DNA from: Amycolatopsis thailandensis
GTDB lineage: Bacteria > Actinomycetota > Actinomycetes > Mycobacteriales > Pseudonocardiaceae
DNA: 33,809 nt
Assembly (NCBI RefSeq): GCF_002234405.1
Contig: NZ_NMQT01000084.1
Span: 1 to 33,809, forward strand
Reading direction: 5' to 3'
The notes under the pieces are model-generated. The model had not been told where the DNA came from. It saw nothing but the letters and a program-made list of their open reading frames with translations, and made no database searches. Made by a program: the position numbers and the translations under genes. This document shows positions 7,836 to 15,254 of the stretch, one piece after another (position 1 is the stretch's first letter; each line of letters begins with the position of its first letter).

Positions 7836-8974
7836 GCGTCGAGCACGATCAGGTCGTGCGGACGCTGGTTGACCGACTCGACGCCGTCCTCGGTGACCAC
7901 GACGATGTCCTCGATGCGGGCGCCCCAGCGACCCGGCTGGTAGATGCCGGGCTCGACGCTGAAGGCCATGCCCGGCTCCAGCGGGAGCGCGTTGCCCTTG
8001 ATGATGTACGGCTCTTCGTGCACGTCCAGGCCGATGCCGTGGCCGGTGCGGTGGATGAAGAACTCGCCGTAACCCGCCTCGGCGATGATGTCGCGCGCGG
8101 CGGCGTCGATCGACTCGGCGGTGGCACCGGGACGCACGGCTTCCACGGCGGCACGCTGGGCGCGCTGCAGGACGGCGTAGGTCTCGGCGACGTCAGCGTC
8201 CCGCGGCTCGCCGACCGCGTAGGTGCGGGTGGAGTCGGAGTTGTAGCCCTCGGCGATCGGGCCGCCGATGTCGACCACGACGACGTCGCCGCGCTCGATG
8301 ACGCGCTCGGAGACGTCGTGGTGCGGGCTGGCGCCGTTGGGGCCCGAGCCGACGATCACGAAGTCGGCGTGGGTGTGGCCCTCTTCGACGATCGCGGCGG
8401 TGATGTCCGCGCCGACCTCGGCCTCGGTGCGGCCGGGGCGCAGCCATTCGTGCACGCGGGCGTGGACGCGGTCGATGGCCGCACCCGCGTCGCGCAGCGC
8501 CTGGATCTCGGCGGCGTCCTTGCGCATCCGCAGTTCGCGCACGATCGGCCCGGCCAGCGTCTGCTCGGCGTCACCGAGCGCGCCGCGGAAGGCGAGGACG
8601 TGCAGGGCCGGGGTGAAGTCGCTGACCGCGACCCGGCCGGGCTTGCCCAGCCTGTCGGCGACCAGTTCGTAGGCGTTGTCCCCGTCGACCCAGGTGACGA
8701 TCTCGATGCCGAGTTCGTCGGCCGGGACGTCGGCGTAGCCGGGGGCCTCCAGCTTCGGCAGCACCAGCGCCGGGACACCGTCGGCCGGGATCACCAGCGT
8801 GGTCAGCCGTTCGAAGGAACCCCCGGCCTGGCCGATGAGGTAGCGCAGGTCCGAGCCGGGAGCGATCAGCAGGGCGTCGGTGCCGGCGGCGGCCGCGGCG
8901 GCGCGGGCCCTGTCGAGGCGGGCGCGGAGGCCGGCGGCGTCGGGGGCTGGGTTGTGAAGGGAACGGCGCGACAT
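7832..8974 (-). CDS. M24 family Xaa-Pro peptidase (PepE/PepQ-like)
   Basis: A 380-residue cytoplasmic metallopeptidase expected to remove N-terminal residues preceding proline or split Xaa-Pro dipeptides. A creatinase-like N-terminal domain (about 1-150) is followed by the pita-bread catalytic domain with all five metal ligands visible: D235 (VVVVDIGG), D247 (NSDSTRT), H312 (RTGHGIG), E341 (SVEPGIY) and E355 (ARIEDIV). H218/H219 in the SPHHD segment fit the substrate-binding His. It corresponds by family and position to M. tuberculosis PepE (Rv2089c), next to the exonuclease and helY in that genome. TAGGCT, 7 nt before the ATG and overlapping the stop codon of the MFS gene, suggests its own leaderless promoter in addition to read-through. 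Confidence 0.93.
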   Translation of the reverse strand: MSRRSLHNPAPDAAGLRARLDRARAAAAAAGTDALLIAPGSDLRYLIGQAGGSFERLTTLVIPADGVPALVLPKLEAPGYADVPADELGIEIVTWVDGDNAYELVADRLGKPGRVAVSDFTPALHVLAFRGALGDAEQTLAGPIVRELRMRKDAAEIQALRDAGAAIDRVHARVHEWLRPGRTEAEVGADITAAIVEEGHTHADFVIVGSGPNGASPHHDVSERVIERGDVVVVDIGGPIAEGYNSDSTRTYAVGEPRDADVAETYAVLQRAQRAAVEAVRPGATAESIDAAARDIIAEAGYGEFFIHRTGHGIGLDVHEEPYIIKGNALPLEPGMAFSVEPGIYQPGRWGARIEDIVVVTEDGVESVNQRPHDLIVLDA

Positions 8975-8981
8975 GATGGCG

Positions 8982-8987
8982 AGCCTA
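8982..8987 (-). promoter_or_regulatory. -10 hexamer overlapping MFS stop codon
   Basis: TAGGCT on the minus strand. Its TAG (8985-8987) is the stop codon of the MFS gene, and it lies 7 nt before the M24 ATG at 8974. It is positioned for a leaderless internal promoter. Confidence 0.4.
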
Positions 8988-10235
8988 GTCGGTCCGTGCC
9001 CCTTCGTTCACCAGCCGGTCACCCCCGATCGGGGCGGGATCGTCGAGCCCGCGCCAGACCCGGAAGATCGCCGGGAAGACGCCCGCGATCAGATACAGAC
9101 CGCCGAACACGGCGAGCGCGCCGACAAGGCCCACGCCGTCCAGCAGCAGCCCCGCCGCCATCGAGCCGAGCGGCATCGCCGCGAGCACCCCGCCCACGAG
9201 GAGGCTGAGCACCCGGCCGCGGACCGCTTCCGGTACGCGTTCGTAGACCGCCGGGAGCACGATCGGGTTGAGCGCGCCCGCCCCGATCCCGGCGACCACG
9301 AGTCCGGCGAGCAGGACGGCGGGCGCCGGTTCCAGCGCGAGCAAGGCGAACCGCGGCGCGCCCTCGATGCCGACGGCGACGAGGAGCGCCGTCCTCCGGG
9401 AGAACCGATGGCCCACCCAGCCGTAGATCGCCGAACCGAGCAGCGCGCCCGCCGCGACCGCGGTGATCATCGCGCCGATGAGCGCGGTGCTGTGCAGGAC
9501 CTGATCGCCGTACGCCGGGTACAGGACGCCGAGCAGGCCGAAGTCGAGGCTGTTGGTGAGCATCAGCATGCCCACCATCGCGCGCAGCAGACTGTCGCGC
9601 TTGATGTACCCGAGCCCTTCGCGCAGTTCCTTGAGGTAGCCGCCAGACGACGGCCTCGGCGGACCGGCCGCGGACGGGATCAGCGTGAACACCAGCACGG
9701 CGGACAGCAGCAACGCGCCGGCGTCGACGTAGAGCACCTGCATTGGTCCGATCAGCGCGATGAGCGCGCCCGCGGCGGGTCCGCCGACCATCCGGCCCGT
9801 CCTCATCGCCGCTTCGACGGCACTGGCCGCCCGGCTCACGCGAACCCCGCCGAGTTCGGCGACTCCCGGGAGCAATACCTGCTTCGCGGTGTCGGCTGGA
9901 CCGCGGGACACGCCCATCACGAACGACAGCGCGATCAGTCCGGGCAGGCTGAGCCCCGTCGTGTTCATCGCGAGCGGGATCAGCAGGACCGTGACGGTGG
10001 TCAGCAGGTCCGCGCCGACGCTGGCCCGGCGGGTACCGACGCGGTCCACGATCGGCCCGCCCAGCAAGGCGGCGACCATCAGGCCGAGCACTTCCGCCGC
10101 CGTCACGAGGCCGGTCTTCGTCCCGCTGCCGGTGCTTTGCAGGACGAACCAGGGAATCGCGAGCAGTGTCATCATCACCCCGGCCGAGGAGATCCCCGAA
10201 GCCACGACCAGCGCCCCCAGTGGCATCCGGCTCAT
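8985..10235 (-). CDS. MFS transporter (drug-efflux type)
   Basis: A 416-residue major facilitator with about 12 hydrophobic segments spread over its length and a central basic loop near the middle (KELREGLGYIKRD). It lacks a signal peptide and begins with a hydrophobic segment right after MSRMPLG. Conserved Gly/Arg positions after segment 2 (GGPIVDRVGTRR) match the MFS A-motif (GxLaDrxGrr). It resembles the Bmr/MefA-like exporters that accompany ArsR-like winged-helix regulators; the substrate is unknown. Its ATG overlaps the stop of that regulator gene by 4 bp (ATGA), so the two are one transcription and translation unit. No ribosome site stands out, consistent with coupling. Confidence 0.92.
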   Translation of the reverse strand: MSRMPLGALVVASGISSAGVMMTLLAIPWFVLQSTGSGTKTGLVTAAEVLGLMVAALLGGPIVDRVGTRRASVGADLLTTVTVLLIPLAMNTTGLSLPGLIALSFVMGVSRGPADTAKQVLLPGVAELGGVRVSRAASAVEAAMRTGRMVGGPAAGALIALIGPMQVLYVDAGALLLSAVLVFTLIPSAAGPPRPSSGGYLKELREGLGYIKRDSLLRAMVGMLMLTNSLDFGLLGVLYPAYGDQVLHSTALIGAMITAVAAGALLGSAIYGWVGHRFSRRTALLVAVGIEGAPRFALLALEPAPAVLLAGLVVAGIGAGALNPIVLPAVYERVPEAVRGRVLSLLVGGVLAAMPLGSMAAGLLLDGVGLVGALAVFGGLYLIAGVFPAIFRVWRGLDDPAPIGGDRLVNEGARTD

Positions 10236-10810
10236 GGCGTCTCCGGCCGCGATTTCCTCGGGAAGGCGGCCCAGTGCACCCGGACGGAGGTATCGCCTTC
10301 CTCGACCGGACGGTGGTAGCGCTTGATCACTTCGAGGATCTCGTCACTCAGCGCGGCGGCCTCGTCCGGTGTCAGCGACAGGGGCGAATCGTGGAACGAG
10401 ACCTTGTCGATCCACTCGTCCGACCACTCGCGCATCTCGGCGACGAACTGCGCCTCGGCCGCGTAGCGCTGCTCGACCATCGTGTGGGCGTACGTGCTGA
10501 ACGGCCCCGCGAGATCGGGATCCCGGATGAAGTCCTGGCCCTGGAGCTGGTCCCCGTCGTGCACGGCCTTCCACCACCGGTCCCGCCGGTTGCCGCGCTC
10601 GGAGTCTTCGGTGACCAGGCCGTACTCGGCCAGCTGGCGCAGATGCCAGCTGGTGGTCCCGGAGCTCTCCCCCAGCCGCTTCCCCAGTCCGGACGCCGTC
10701 GCCGGGCCGTCCTCCCGCAGCAGTTCAAGGATCCTGACCCGCAGTGGATGCGACAAGGCCCGCAAAAGGCGTCCGTCGATCCGCGCGAGATACCTCTCGC
10801 TCTTCCCCAT
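10232..10810 (-). CDS. ArsR-type winged helix-turn-helix regulator
   Basis: A 192-residue regulator with an N-terminal winged helix (about residues 8-75): LLRALSHPLRVRILELLRED, then SGTTSWHLRQLAEYGLV as recognition helix, then a wing carrying RGNRRDRWWKAV. The C-terminal half is a helical effector domain of the HTH_20 type often found beside MFS exporters. ATG 10810 is preferred to an in-frame ATG seven codons upstream because TAGGAT (10818-10823) and TTGCAG (10840-10845) with a 16-bp spacer form a promoter that would otherwise lie in the gene; 7 nt separate the -10 and ATG (leaderless). It is the first gene of the ArsR-MFS-M24-Lrp run and probably controls the exporter. Confidence 0.88.
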   Translation of the reverse strand: MGKSERYLARIDGRLLRALSHPLRVRILELLREDGPATASGLGKRLGESSGTTSWHLRQLAEYGLVTEDSERGNRRDRWWKAVHDGDQLQGQDFIRDPDLAGPFSTYAHTMVEQRYAAEAQFVAEMREWSDEWIDKVSFHDSPLSLTPDEAAALSDEILEVIKRYHRPVEEGDTSVRVHWAAFPRKSRPETP

Positions 10811-10817
10811 GACACCG

Positions 10818-10845
10818 ATCCTACATCGCAAAGAGTTCTCTGCAA
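10818..10845 (-). promoter_or_regulatory. promoter and dyad of ArsR-MFS operon
   Basis: On the minus strand: -35 TTGCAG (10845-10840), 16-bp spacer, -10 TAGGAT (10823-10818), then 7 nt to the ATG. A dyad GCAnAGAnnTCTnTGC (10828-10843) covers the spacer and -35, well placed for autorepression by the ArsR-type regulator. Confidence 0.6.
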
Positions 10846-10876
10846 TCGATCCGAGTCAAAGAAGCGATTCTGGAGT

Positions 10877-10907
10877 TTGACCTCTACTTAAGTTCAGGTT
10901 CTACGGT
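10877..10907 (+). promoter_or_regulatory. MerR/SoxR-like promoter of FMN reductase
   Basis: TTGACC (-35, 10877-10882) and TACGGT (-10, 10902-10907) are separated by 19 bp, the long spacer used by MerR-family activators. Within it is the dyad CCTnnACTTAAGTnnAGG (10881-10898), each half differing by one base from the CCTCAA half-site of SoxR boxes. The -10 is 7 nt from ATG 10915. SoxR control of FMN reductases is known in Streptomyces; assignment here is inference, and no soxR gene is in the window. Confidence 0.6.
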
Positions 10908-10914
10908 CTGTGCC

Positions 10915-11451
10915 ATGACAACCGACACGCCCTACCAGCTCGCCGTCGTGATCAGCAGCGTCCGCGAGGGCCGCTTCGCCCCCGTCGTCGCGAACTGGTT
11001 CCTCGAACGTGCGAAACAGCGCGAAGACGTCACCCTGTCCGTCATCGACCTCGCCGAAGCCCCCGACAGCCTCTCCCCCGGCGTCTCCGCCGCGGACGCC
11101 GTCGTCGTGATCGTCCCCGAGTACAACCACAGCTACCCCGGCCCGCTCAAGACCGCGCTCGACGCCACCGGCCCCGAGTGGCACGGCAAGCCGGTCGCTT
11201 TCGTTTCCTACGGCGGGATCTCCGGCGGCCTGCGCGCGGTCGAGCACCTGCGCCCGGTCTTCGCCGAACTCCACGCCGCGACGATCCGCGAAACCGTGAG
11301 TTTTCCCTACGCCTGGAACCACTTCGGCCCCGACGGCGAGCACGACGACACCGAAGGCGCGACCGTCGCGGCCACCACTCTGCTGAACCAGTTGGCCTGG
11401 TGGGCCAACGCCCTGCGCGACGCACGACGGGTGCGTCCCTACGCCGCCTGA
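10915..11451 (+). CDS. NAD(P)H-dependent FMN reductase
   Basis: A 178-residue flavodoxin-fold reductase that should transfer electrons from NAD(P)H through FMN to quinones, azo compounds or free flavin. Seen: the N-terminal phosphate-binding loop ISSVREGRFAPVVANWF (about 13-29), the family signature PEYNHSYPGPLKTALD (about 69-84) and the isoalloxazine-contacting SYGGISGGLRAVEHL (about 98-112). These match the NADPH-dependent FMN reductase family. Length is normal. Expression is probably inducible from a 19-bp-spacer promoter carrying a SoxR-like dyad, fitting a role against redox-cycling compounds. It is divergent from the ArsR-MFS operon, and a long hairpin begins 5 bp after its stop. Confidence 0.92.
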   Translation: MTTDTPYQLAVVISSVREGRFAPVVANWFLERAKQREDVTLSVIDLAEAPDSLSPGVSAADAVVVIVPEYNHSYPGPLKTALDATGPEWHGKPVAFVSYGGISGGLRAVEHLRPVFAELHAATIRETVSFPYAWNHFGPDGEHDDTEGATVAATTLLNQLAWWANALRDARRVRPYAA

Positions 11452-11455
11452 CCCG

Positions 11456-11500
11456 ATGTTCGTGGAGGACCCGGCTGGGGGTCGGGTCCTTCACGGACAT
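11456..11500. terminator. 18-bp hairpin after FMN reductase (CCGTGAAGG family)
   Basis: Arms 11456-11473 and 11483-11500 pair over 18 bp with two G-U wobbles and a 9-nt loop. The right arm read backwards contains TCCGTGAAGGACC, the arm core of the other hairpins in this window. There is no U-tract. It probably ends transcription of the FMN reductase and overlaps the upstream region of the exonuclease. Confidence 0.65.
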
Positions 11501-11528
11501 TCGGGCCGGGACATGGCAGGCTGTCCGC

Positions 11529-12473
11529 GTGACCGGACCACTCGCTCTCCTCGATTCCGCGAGCCTCTACTTCCGCTCGTTCTACGCACTGCCCGAGTCG
11601 ATGACCGCCCCGGACGGGACGCCGGTCAACGCCGTACGCGGGTTCACCGACACCGTCGCGCGGATCCTCGTCGACCGCCGGCCTTCCCGGCTCGTGGCTT
11701 GCCTGGACGCGGACTGGCGGCCGAAGTTCCGCACCGACCTGCTGCCCAGCTACAAGGCGCACCGAGTGGCCGAAGAGGTCCCCGAGGGTGGCGATGTCGA
11801 AGAGGTGCCGGACACCCTGACCCCACAGGTGCCGATCATCCTCGAACTGCTGGAGGCCTTCGGGCTCGCGACGGCCGAAGCGGCCGGGTACGAGGCCGAC
11901 GACGTCATCGGCGCGCTCGCGATCCGCGAAGAGAAGTCGCCGGTCGAGGTCATCACCGGTGACCGCGACCTGTTCCAGCTCGTCCGCCACGAGCCGACGC
12001 CGACGGTGGTCATCTACGTCGGCAAGGGCTGGAACAAGGCCGAAATCCTCGGCCCGGACGAGCTCGCCGAGAAGTACGGGATCCCGGCCGGGAACGCCGG
12101 TCCCGGCTACGCCGACATGGCCGCGCTGCGCGGGGACCCTTCGGACGGGCTGCCCGGCGTCGCCGGGATCGGCGAGAAGACCGCGGCGAAGCTGATCACG
12201 CAGTTCGGCTCGCTTCAAGAGCTGATCGAGGCGTCCAACGCGGGCGATTCGCGGGTTCCGCTCAAGACCCGCCTGCGGCTGACCGACGCCGCCGACTACC
12301 TCGCGGTCGCGCCGACCGTCGTGCGGGTGGCGGCCGACGCTCCGGTCGAGCAGTCCCGCCCGGACACCGTCCCGTCCGAACCCGCCGACCCGGACAAGGT
12401 CGCGGAACTGGCGGAGCGCTGGAATCTCGGCCGTTCCGTGGAGCGCCTGCTGGCCGCGCTCCCCAAGTCGTGA
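11529..12473 (+). CDS. 5'-3' exonuclease (PolI N-terminal-like, FEN family)
   Basis: A 314-residue stand-alone 5' nuclease related to the N-terminal domain of DNA polymerase I, used to remove flaps and RNA primers. Motifs in order: LALLDSASLYFRSFYALP with acidic Asp9; the arch-helix basics; YEADDVIGALA (121-131) and VITGDRDLFQLV (141-152) supplying metal-binding Asp residues; and a helix-hairpin-helix GDPSDGLPGVAGIGEKTAAKLI (202-223) that binds the duplex and K+. The GTG at 11529 is chosen because homology starts directly there; upstream in-frame starts would run through the FMN reductase gene and the hairpin. It matches M. tuberculosis Rv2090 in family, position and opposite orientation to helY. 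Its stop overlaps the pirin start by 4 bp. Confidence 0.92.
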   Translation: MTGPLALLDSASLYFRSFYALPESMTAPDGTPVNAVRGFTDTVARILVDRRPSRLVACLDADWRPKFRTDLLPSYKAHRVAEEVPEGGDVEEVPDTLTPQVPIILELLEAFGLATAEAAGYEADDVIGALAIREEKSPVEVITGDRDLFQLVRHEPTPTVVIYVGKGWNKAEILGPDELAEKYGIPAGNAGPGYADMAALRGDPSDGLPGVAGIGEKTAAKLITQFGSLQELIEASNAGDSRVPLKTRLRLTDAADYLAVAPTVVRVAADAPVEQSRPDTVPSEPADPDKVAELAERWNLGRSVERLLAALPKS

Positions 12474-13447
12474 GCAACACCGAGGCGGCCCCGGCCGAGC
12501 TGCTGTGCCGGGACCGGCCCGGCGACGGTGTCACCGTGCTGACCCCGCGCGACGTCCCGCTCGGCGGGCCGCGCGCGATCCGGGTCCGCCGGACACTTCC
12601 GCAGCGGCAGCGGTCCTTGATCGGCGCGTGGTGTTTCGCCGACCACTACGGACCGCAGGACGTGCCGGAGTCGGGTGGGATGGACGTCGCCCCGCATCCG
12701 CACACCGGGCTGCAGACCGCGAGCTGGCTGTTCAGCGGCGAAATCGAGCACCGCGACAGCATCGGCACCCACGCCGTGGTCCGGCCCGGCGAACTCAACC
12801 TGATGACCGCCGGGCACGGCATCGCGCACTCCGAAGTATCCACAGTGTCCACTCCGGACACCGCGACGCTGCACGGCGTCCAGCTCTGGATCGCGCTGCC
12901 GGACGAACACCGCGACACCGCACGGGACTTCCGGCACTACGCGCCGCCTTTGCTCCGGTTGTCCGGAGCCACGGCGCGGGTGTTCCTCGGCAGCCTCGCG
13001 GGGACCACTTCACCGGTCCCCGCGTTCACTCCCTTGCTGGGGGCCGAGCTCACCGTCGAGCCCGGGGCGACCTTGGCCCTCGACGTCGACCCCACCTTCG
13101 AACACGGTGTCCTCCAGGACGTCGGCTCCGTCACCGTCGCCGGAACCGCGCTGGGCACCGGGGAACTCGCGTACCTCGCGCCCGGCGCCGGACGGCTGGA
13201 GCTGACGAACGACGGCGCCGAACCGGCCCGGGTGCTCCTGCTCGGCGGGACGCCGTTCACTGAAGAACTCGTCATGTGGTGGAACTTCGTGGGCCGCAGC
13301 CACGAAGAGATCGCCGAGTACCGGGAGGCGTGGCAAGCCCAGGCGGACCGATTCGGCTCCGTGGAAGGCTACAGGGGCACCACGACGTGGTTGCCCGCAC
13401 CGACGTTGCCGCAGGTGCGGATCAAACCGCGTCGCAATCCGTCGTAG
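12470..13447 (+). CDS. pirin family protein
   Basis: A 325-residue bicupin of the pirin family. The N-terminal cupin carries the metal set H76, H78 (PHPHTG), H120 and E122 (GHGIAHSE), with the spacing seen in human and bacterial pirins, so an Fe(II) site is expected. The C-terminal pirin_C domain ends near residue 290 (LLGGTPFTEELVMWWNFVGRSHEEI). Some pirins act as quercetin dioxygenases and others as redox-sensitive partners; the role here is open. Its GTG overlaps the exonuclease stop (GTGA), so translation is coupled. It is followed by a large hairpin shared with the converging acetyltransferase gene. Confidence 0.93.
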   Translation: MSNTEAAPAELLCRDRPGDGVTVLTPRDVPLGGPRAIRVRRTLPQRQRSLIGAWCFADHYGPQDVPESGGMDVAPHPHTGLQTASWLFSGEIEHRDSIGTHAVVRPGELNLMTAGHGIAHSEVSTVSTPDTATLHGVQLWIALPDEHRDTARDFRHYAPPLLRLSGATARVFLGSLAGTTSPVPAFTPLLGAELTVEPGATLALDVDPTFEHGVLQDVGSVTVAGTALGTGELAYLAPGAGRLELTNDGAEPARVLLLGGTPFTEELVMWWNFVGRSHEEIAEYREAWQAQADRFGSVEGYRGTTTWLPAPTLPQVRIKPRRNPS

Positions 13448-13504
13448 TCCCCTGTCCTGATCGCTCGCCTTCTCGACGTCTACCAGCCACCGCCGAACGC
13501 CGGT

Positions 13505-13555
13505 CCGTGAAGGCCTCCTTGCCTACCTTGAAGGTAGCGAAGGAGGCCTTCACGG
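13505..13555. terminator. 23-bp hairpin between converging pirin and Eis genes
   Basis: Left arm 13505-13527 and right arm 13533-13555 pair with only a 2-base interruption; loop TTGAA. Arms begin CCGTGAAGGCCTCCTT. It ends 1 bp before the stop of the acetyltransferase on the other strand and can serve both genes. It belongs to the same repeat family as 11456-11500 and 30573-30625. Confidence 0.75.
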
Positions 13556-13556
13556 C

Positions 13557-14777
13557 CTAGAAGAACGTCCCGCACCACGGGGCACGCGCGGTGTGGAACA
13601 GCGTGTCGGCACGATCGACCGCCGACTCGTCCAGCACCTCGACCCGGCCTGACAACGCCAAGTCGGCGAAGAGCCCGTGGCCGAGGTACAGCGACGACAA
13701 GGTGGCGACGTCCAGTCGCAGATCCGCCCCGGCGGTCGTGCGTTCCACCCCGCCGGAGCCGACGACATAACGGCCGTTGTTGTCGGGGAGCTGCTTGTCG
13801 AGCACTTCCAGCACCACGGGCTCGGCGGTGCCGTAGGTGCGCGCCCGCAGCGCGGCGAGCACGTCGACGAGCCGCAGCCACAGGTCGTCCATGACTTCGA
13901 CGGTGTTCACCGCACGCGGGTCGGTGAGCAGTTCGGCGATCGGCTCGTCCACCGGGCGGGCTCGGCCGGTGACGGCGGAGACCAGGTCGACCGACAGCAG
14001 GAACCGCCACAATCCCGCCCAGGCCCGCGGTGTCGCGGCATCGAGTTCGCGGATGTCCAGGATCGCTCCCCGTTCCGGCGCCTGCCGGTCGCGCACGTCG
14101 ATGGTCTGGTAGACGACGTAACCGTCATCGCCGTCCGGTCCACTGTGGACGGCGACGCGATAGCCGTCGTTCCCCGTGACCAGCCGGTCGAAGAAGCCCG
14201 GCCACCACTGTGCCGGTCGGGCGAGGAATCCCGGCCTCGTTCCCTCGAAACGGTCGTACAGCGCCGGAACGCGCTCGACGGCCTCGGCAGGGGTGACGAG
14301 CCTGACCACGCCGTCCCGCCCGACGCCGTCACGAACCCGGGCGCGAGGGCGTTCGACGGAAACGCCCTTGCAGAAAGTGGCCGCGCCGTAACCGAAGCGC
14401 CCGTAGATCACGCCTTCCGACGCGTGCAGCGCGGCCAGCGGGACGCCGCGCGCGGCGAAGTCTTCCAGCTGAACGGCCATCATCGCGGTGAGAATGCCGC
14501 GGCGGGTCCAGTCCGCGCGGACGGCGACGCCGTCGACAGCCGCGGTGACGAGCTTCTGTCCACCTGGGACGGTGAGCTCGGTGTCGAAGGAACTGGCGAT
14601 CCCCACCGGGGTGTCGTGGTCGTCGAACGCGGCGAACTTCCCGGCCGCGGGCCACGTCGGCGCCATCTTGGCCCAGGCTTCGTCCGAGGCAGGCTTGCCG
14701 TGCAAGGCCTCCGACAGAAGGTCGAGGCAAGCCCGTTGCTCGCCTTCGGACACGGCGCGTACGTGGAATTCGCTCAT
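13557..14777 (-). CDS. Eis-family GNAT N-acetyltransferase, copy 1
   Basis: A 406-residue tripartite acetyltransferase of the Eis type. Mycobacterial Eis moves acetyl from acetyl-CoA to amines of aminoglycosides and protein lysines. The N-terminal GNAT domain has the CoA pyrophosphate loop in VRADWTRRGILTAMM (about 87-101); a middle GNAT-like region includes ALHASEGVIYGRFGYG (about 119-134); an SCP2-like C-terminal domain ends in WCGTFF, whose terminal Phe carboxylate acts as catalytic base in Eis. Length agrees with Eis. It is alignable along its full length with the gene at 15255-16454. The substrate of this copy is unknown, and similarity does not prove drug resistance. The DUF4333 lipoprotein gene is 44 bp upstream on the same strand. 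Confidence 0.9.
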   Translation of the reverse strand: MSEFHVRAVSEGEQRACLDLLSEALHGKPASDEAWAKMAPTWPAAGKFAAFDDHDTPVGIASSFDTELTVPGGQKLVTAAVDGVAVRADWTRRGILTAMMAVQLEDFAARGVPLAALHASEGVIYGRFGYGAATFCKGVSVERPRARVRDGVGRDGVVRLVTPAEAVERVPALYDRFEGTRPGFLARPAQWWPGFFDRLVTGNDGYRVAVHSGPDGDDGYVVYQTIDVRDRQAPERGAILDIRELDAATPRAWAGLWRFLLSVDLVSAVTGRARPVDEPIAELLTDPRAVNTVEVMDDLWLRLVDVLAALRARTYGTAEPVVLEVLDKQLPDNNGRYVVGSGGVERTTAGADLRLDVATLSSLYLGHGLFADLALSGRVEVLDESAVDRADTLFHTARAPWCGTFF

Positions 14778-14821
14778 GCCAGGAGATCCTGCCGTCCGGC
14801 CCCGGCGAACCCAACCGGTTT

Positions 14822-15235
14822 TCAGGCCGGCGCGCCGACCTCGTACCGGCCGTCTTCACCGGTGACGGTGATCGTGACGGTCTTGCCCTCCCCGCCGACC
14901 TGGACGGTGCAGGTGAACGTGCTGCCGTCCTTGACCGTCTGGTTCGCCGGGCAGAGCACGTCGCCGACTTCGCCGAGCTGGTAGGTCTCGGTGAGGATCT
15001 TCCGCACGTCCGCTTGCATGGTCCGGGGGTCGAAGACTCTGCCGGGTGCGCTGGAGGGCGAACCGCCGCTGGCCGACGAACTCGACGAGGCGCTCGTCGT
15101 CGGTGTGGCCGTGACGGTCTTCGTCGCCGGCGCGGGTGCCGGGGCGTCCGAACACGCCGCCAGTCCCGCGAAAGCGGCACAGCACAGAACGACCGTCGCG
15201 ACGGCTCGCCTGCTCAAGCTTCTCCACCCCCACAC
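14822..15235 (-). CDS. DUF4333 lipoprotein
   Basis: A 137-residue secreted lipoprotein. After a basic N-terminus and hydrophobic stretch comes the lipobox L25-A26-A27-C28, then a Ser/Ala/Pro-rich linker (about 30-66), then a DUF4333 domain (about 68-137) with MQADVRKILTETY, two cysteines (LCPAN and FTCTV) likely forming a disulfide, and a terminal strand GRYEVGAPA. The function of DUF4333 is not known. The start is uncertain: GTG 15235 is given, but an in-frame TTG at 15217 has GGAG a few bases upstream and keeps the signal intact. It is the shorter paralogue of the protein at 16496-17284 and lies between the two Eis copies. Confidence 0.8.
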   Translation of the reverse strand: MWGWRSLSRRAVATVVLCCAAFAGLAACSDAPAPAPATKTVTATPTTSASSSSSASGGSPSSAPGRVFDPRTMQADVRKILTETYQLGEVGDVLCPANQTVKDGSTFTCTVQVGGEGKTVTITVTGEDGRYEVGAPA

Positions 15236-15254
15236 CGAATGTGATCATCCAACG

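Noticed and set aside
7856..9208. 450-codon + strand frame opposite the M24 gene
   Set aside because: It is antisense to a peptidase with all five metal ligands; composition is that of a GC-rich mirror frame.
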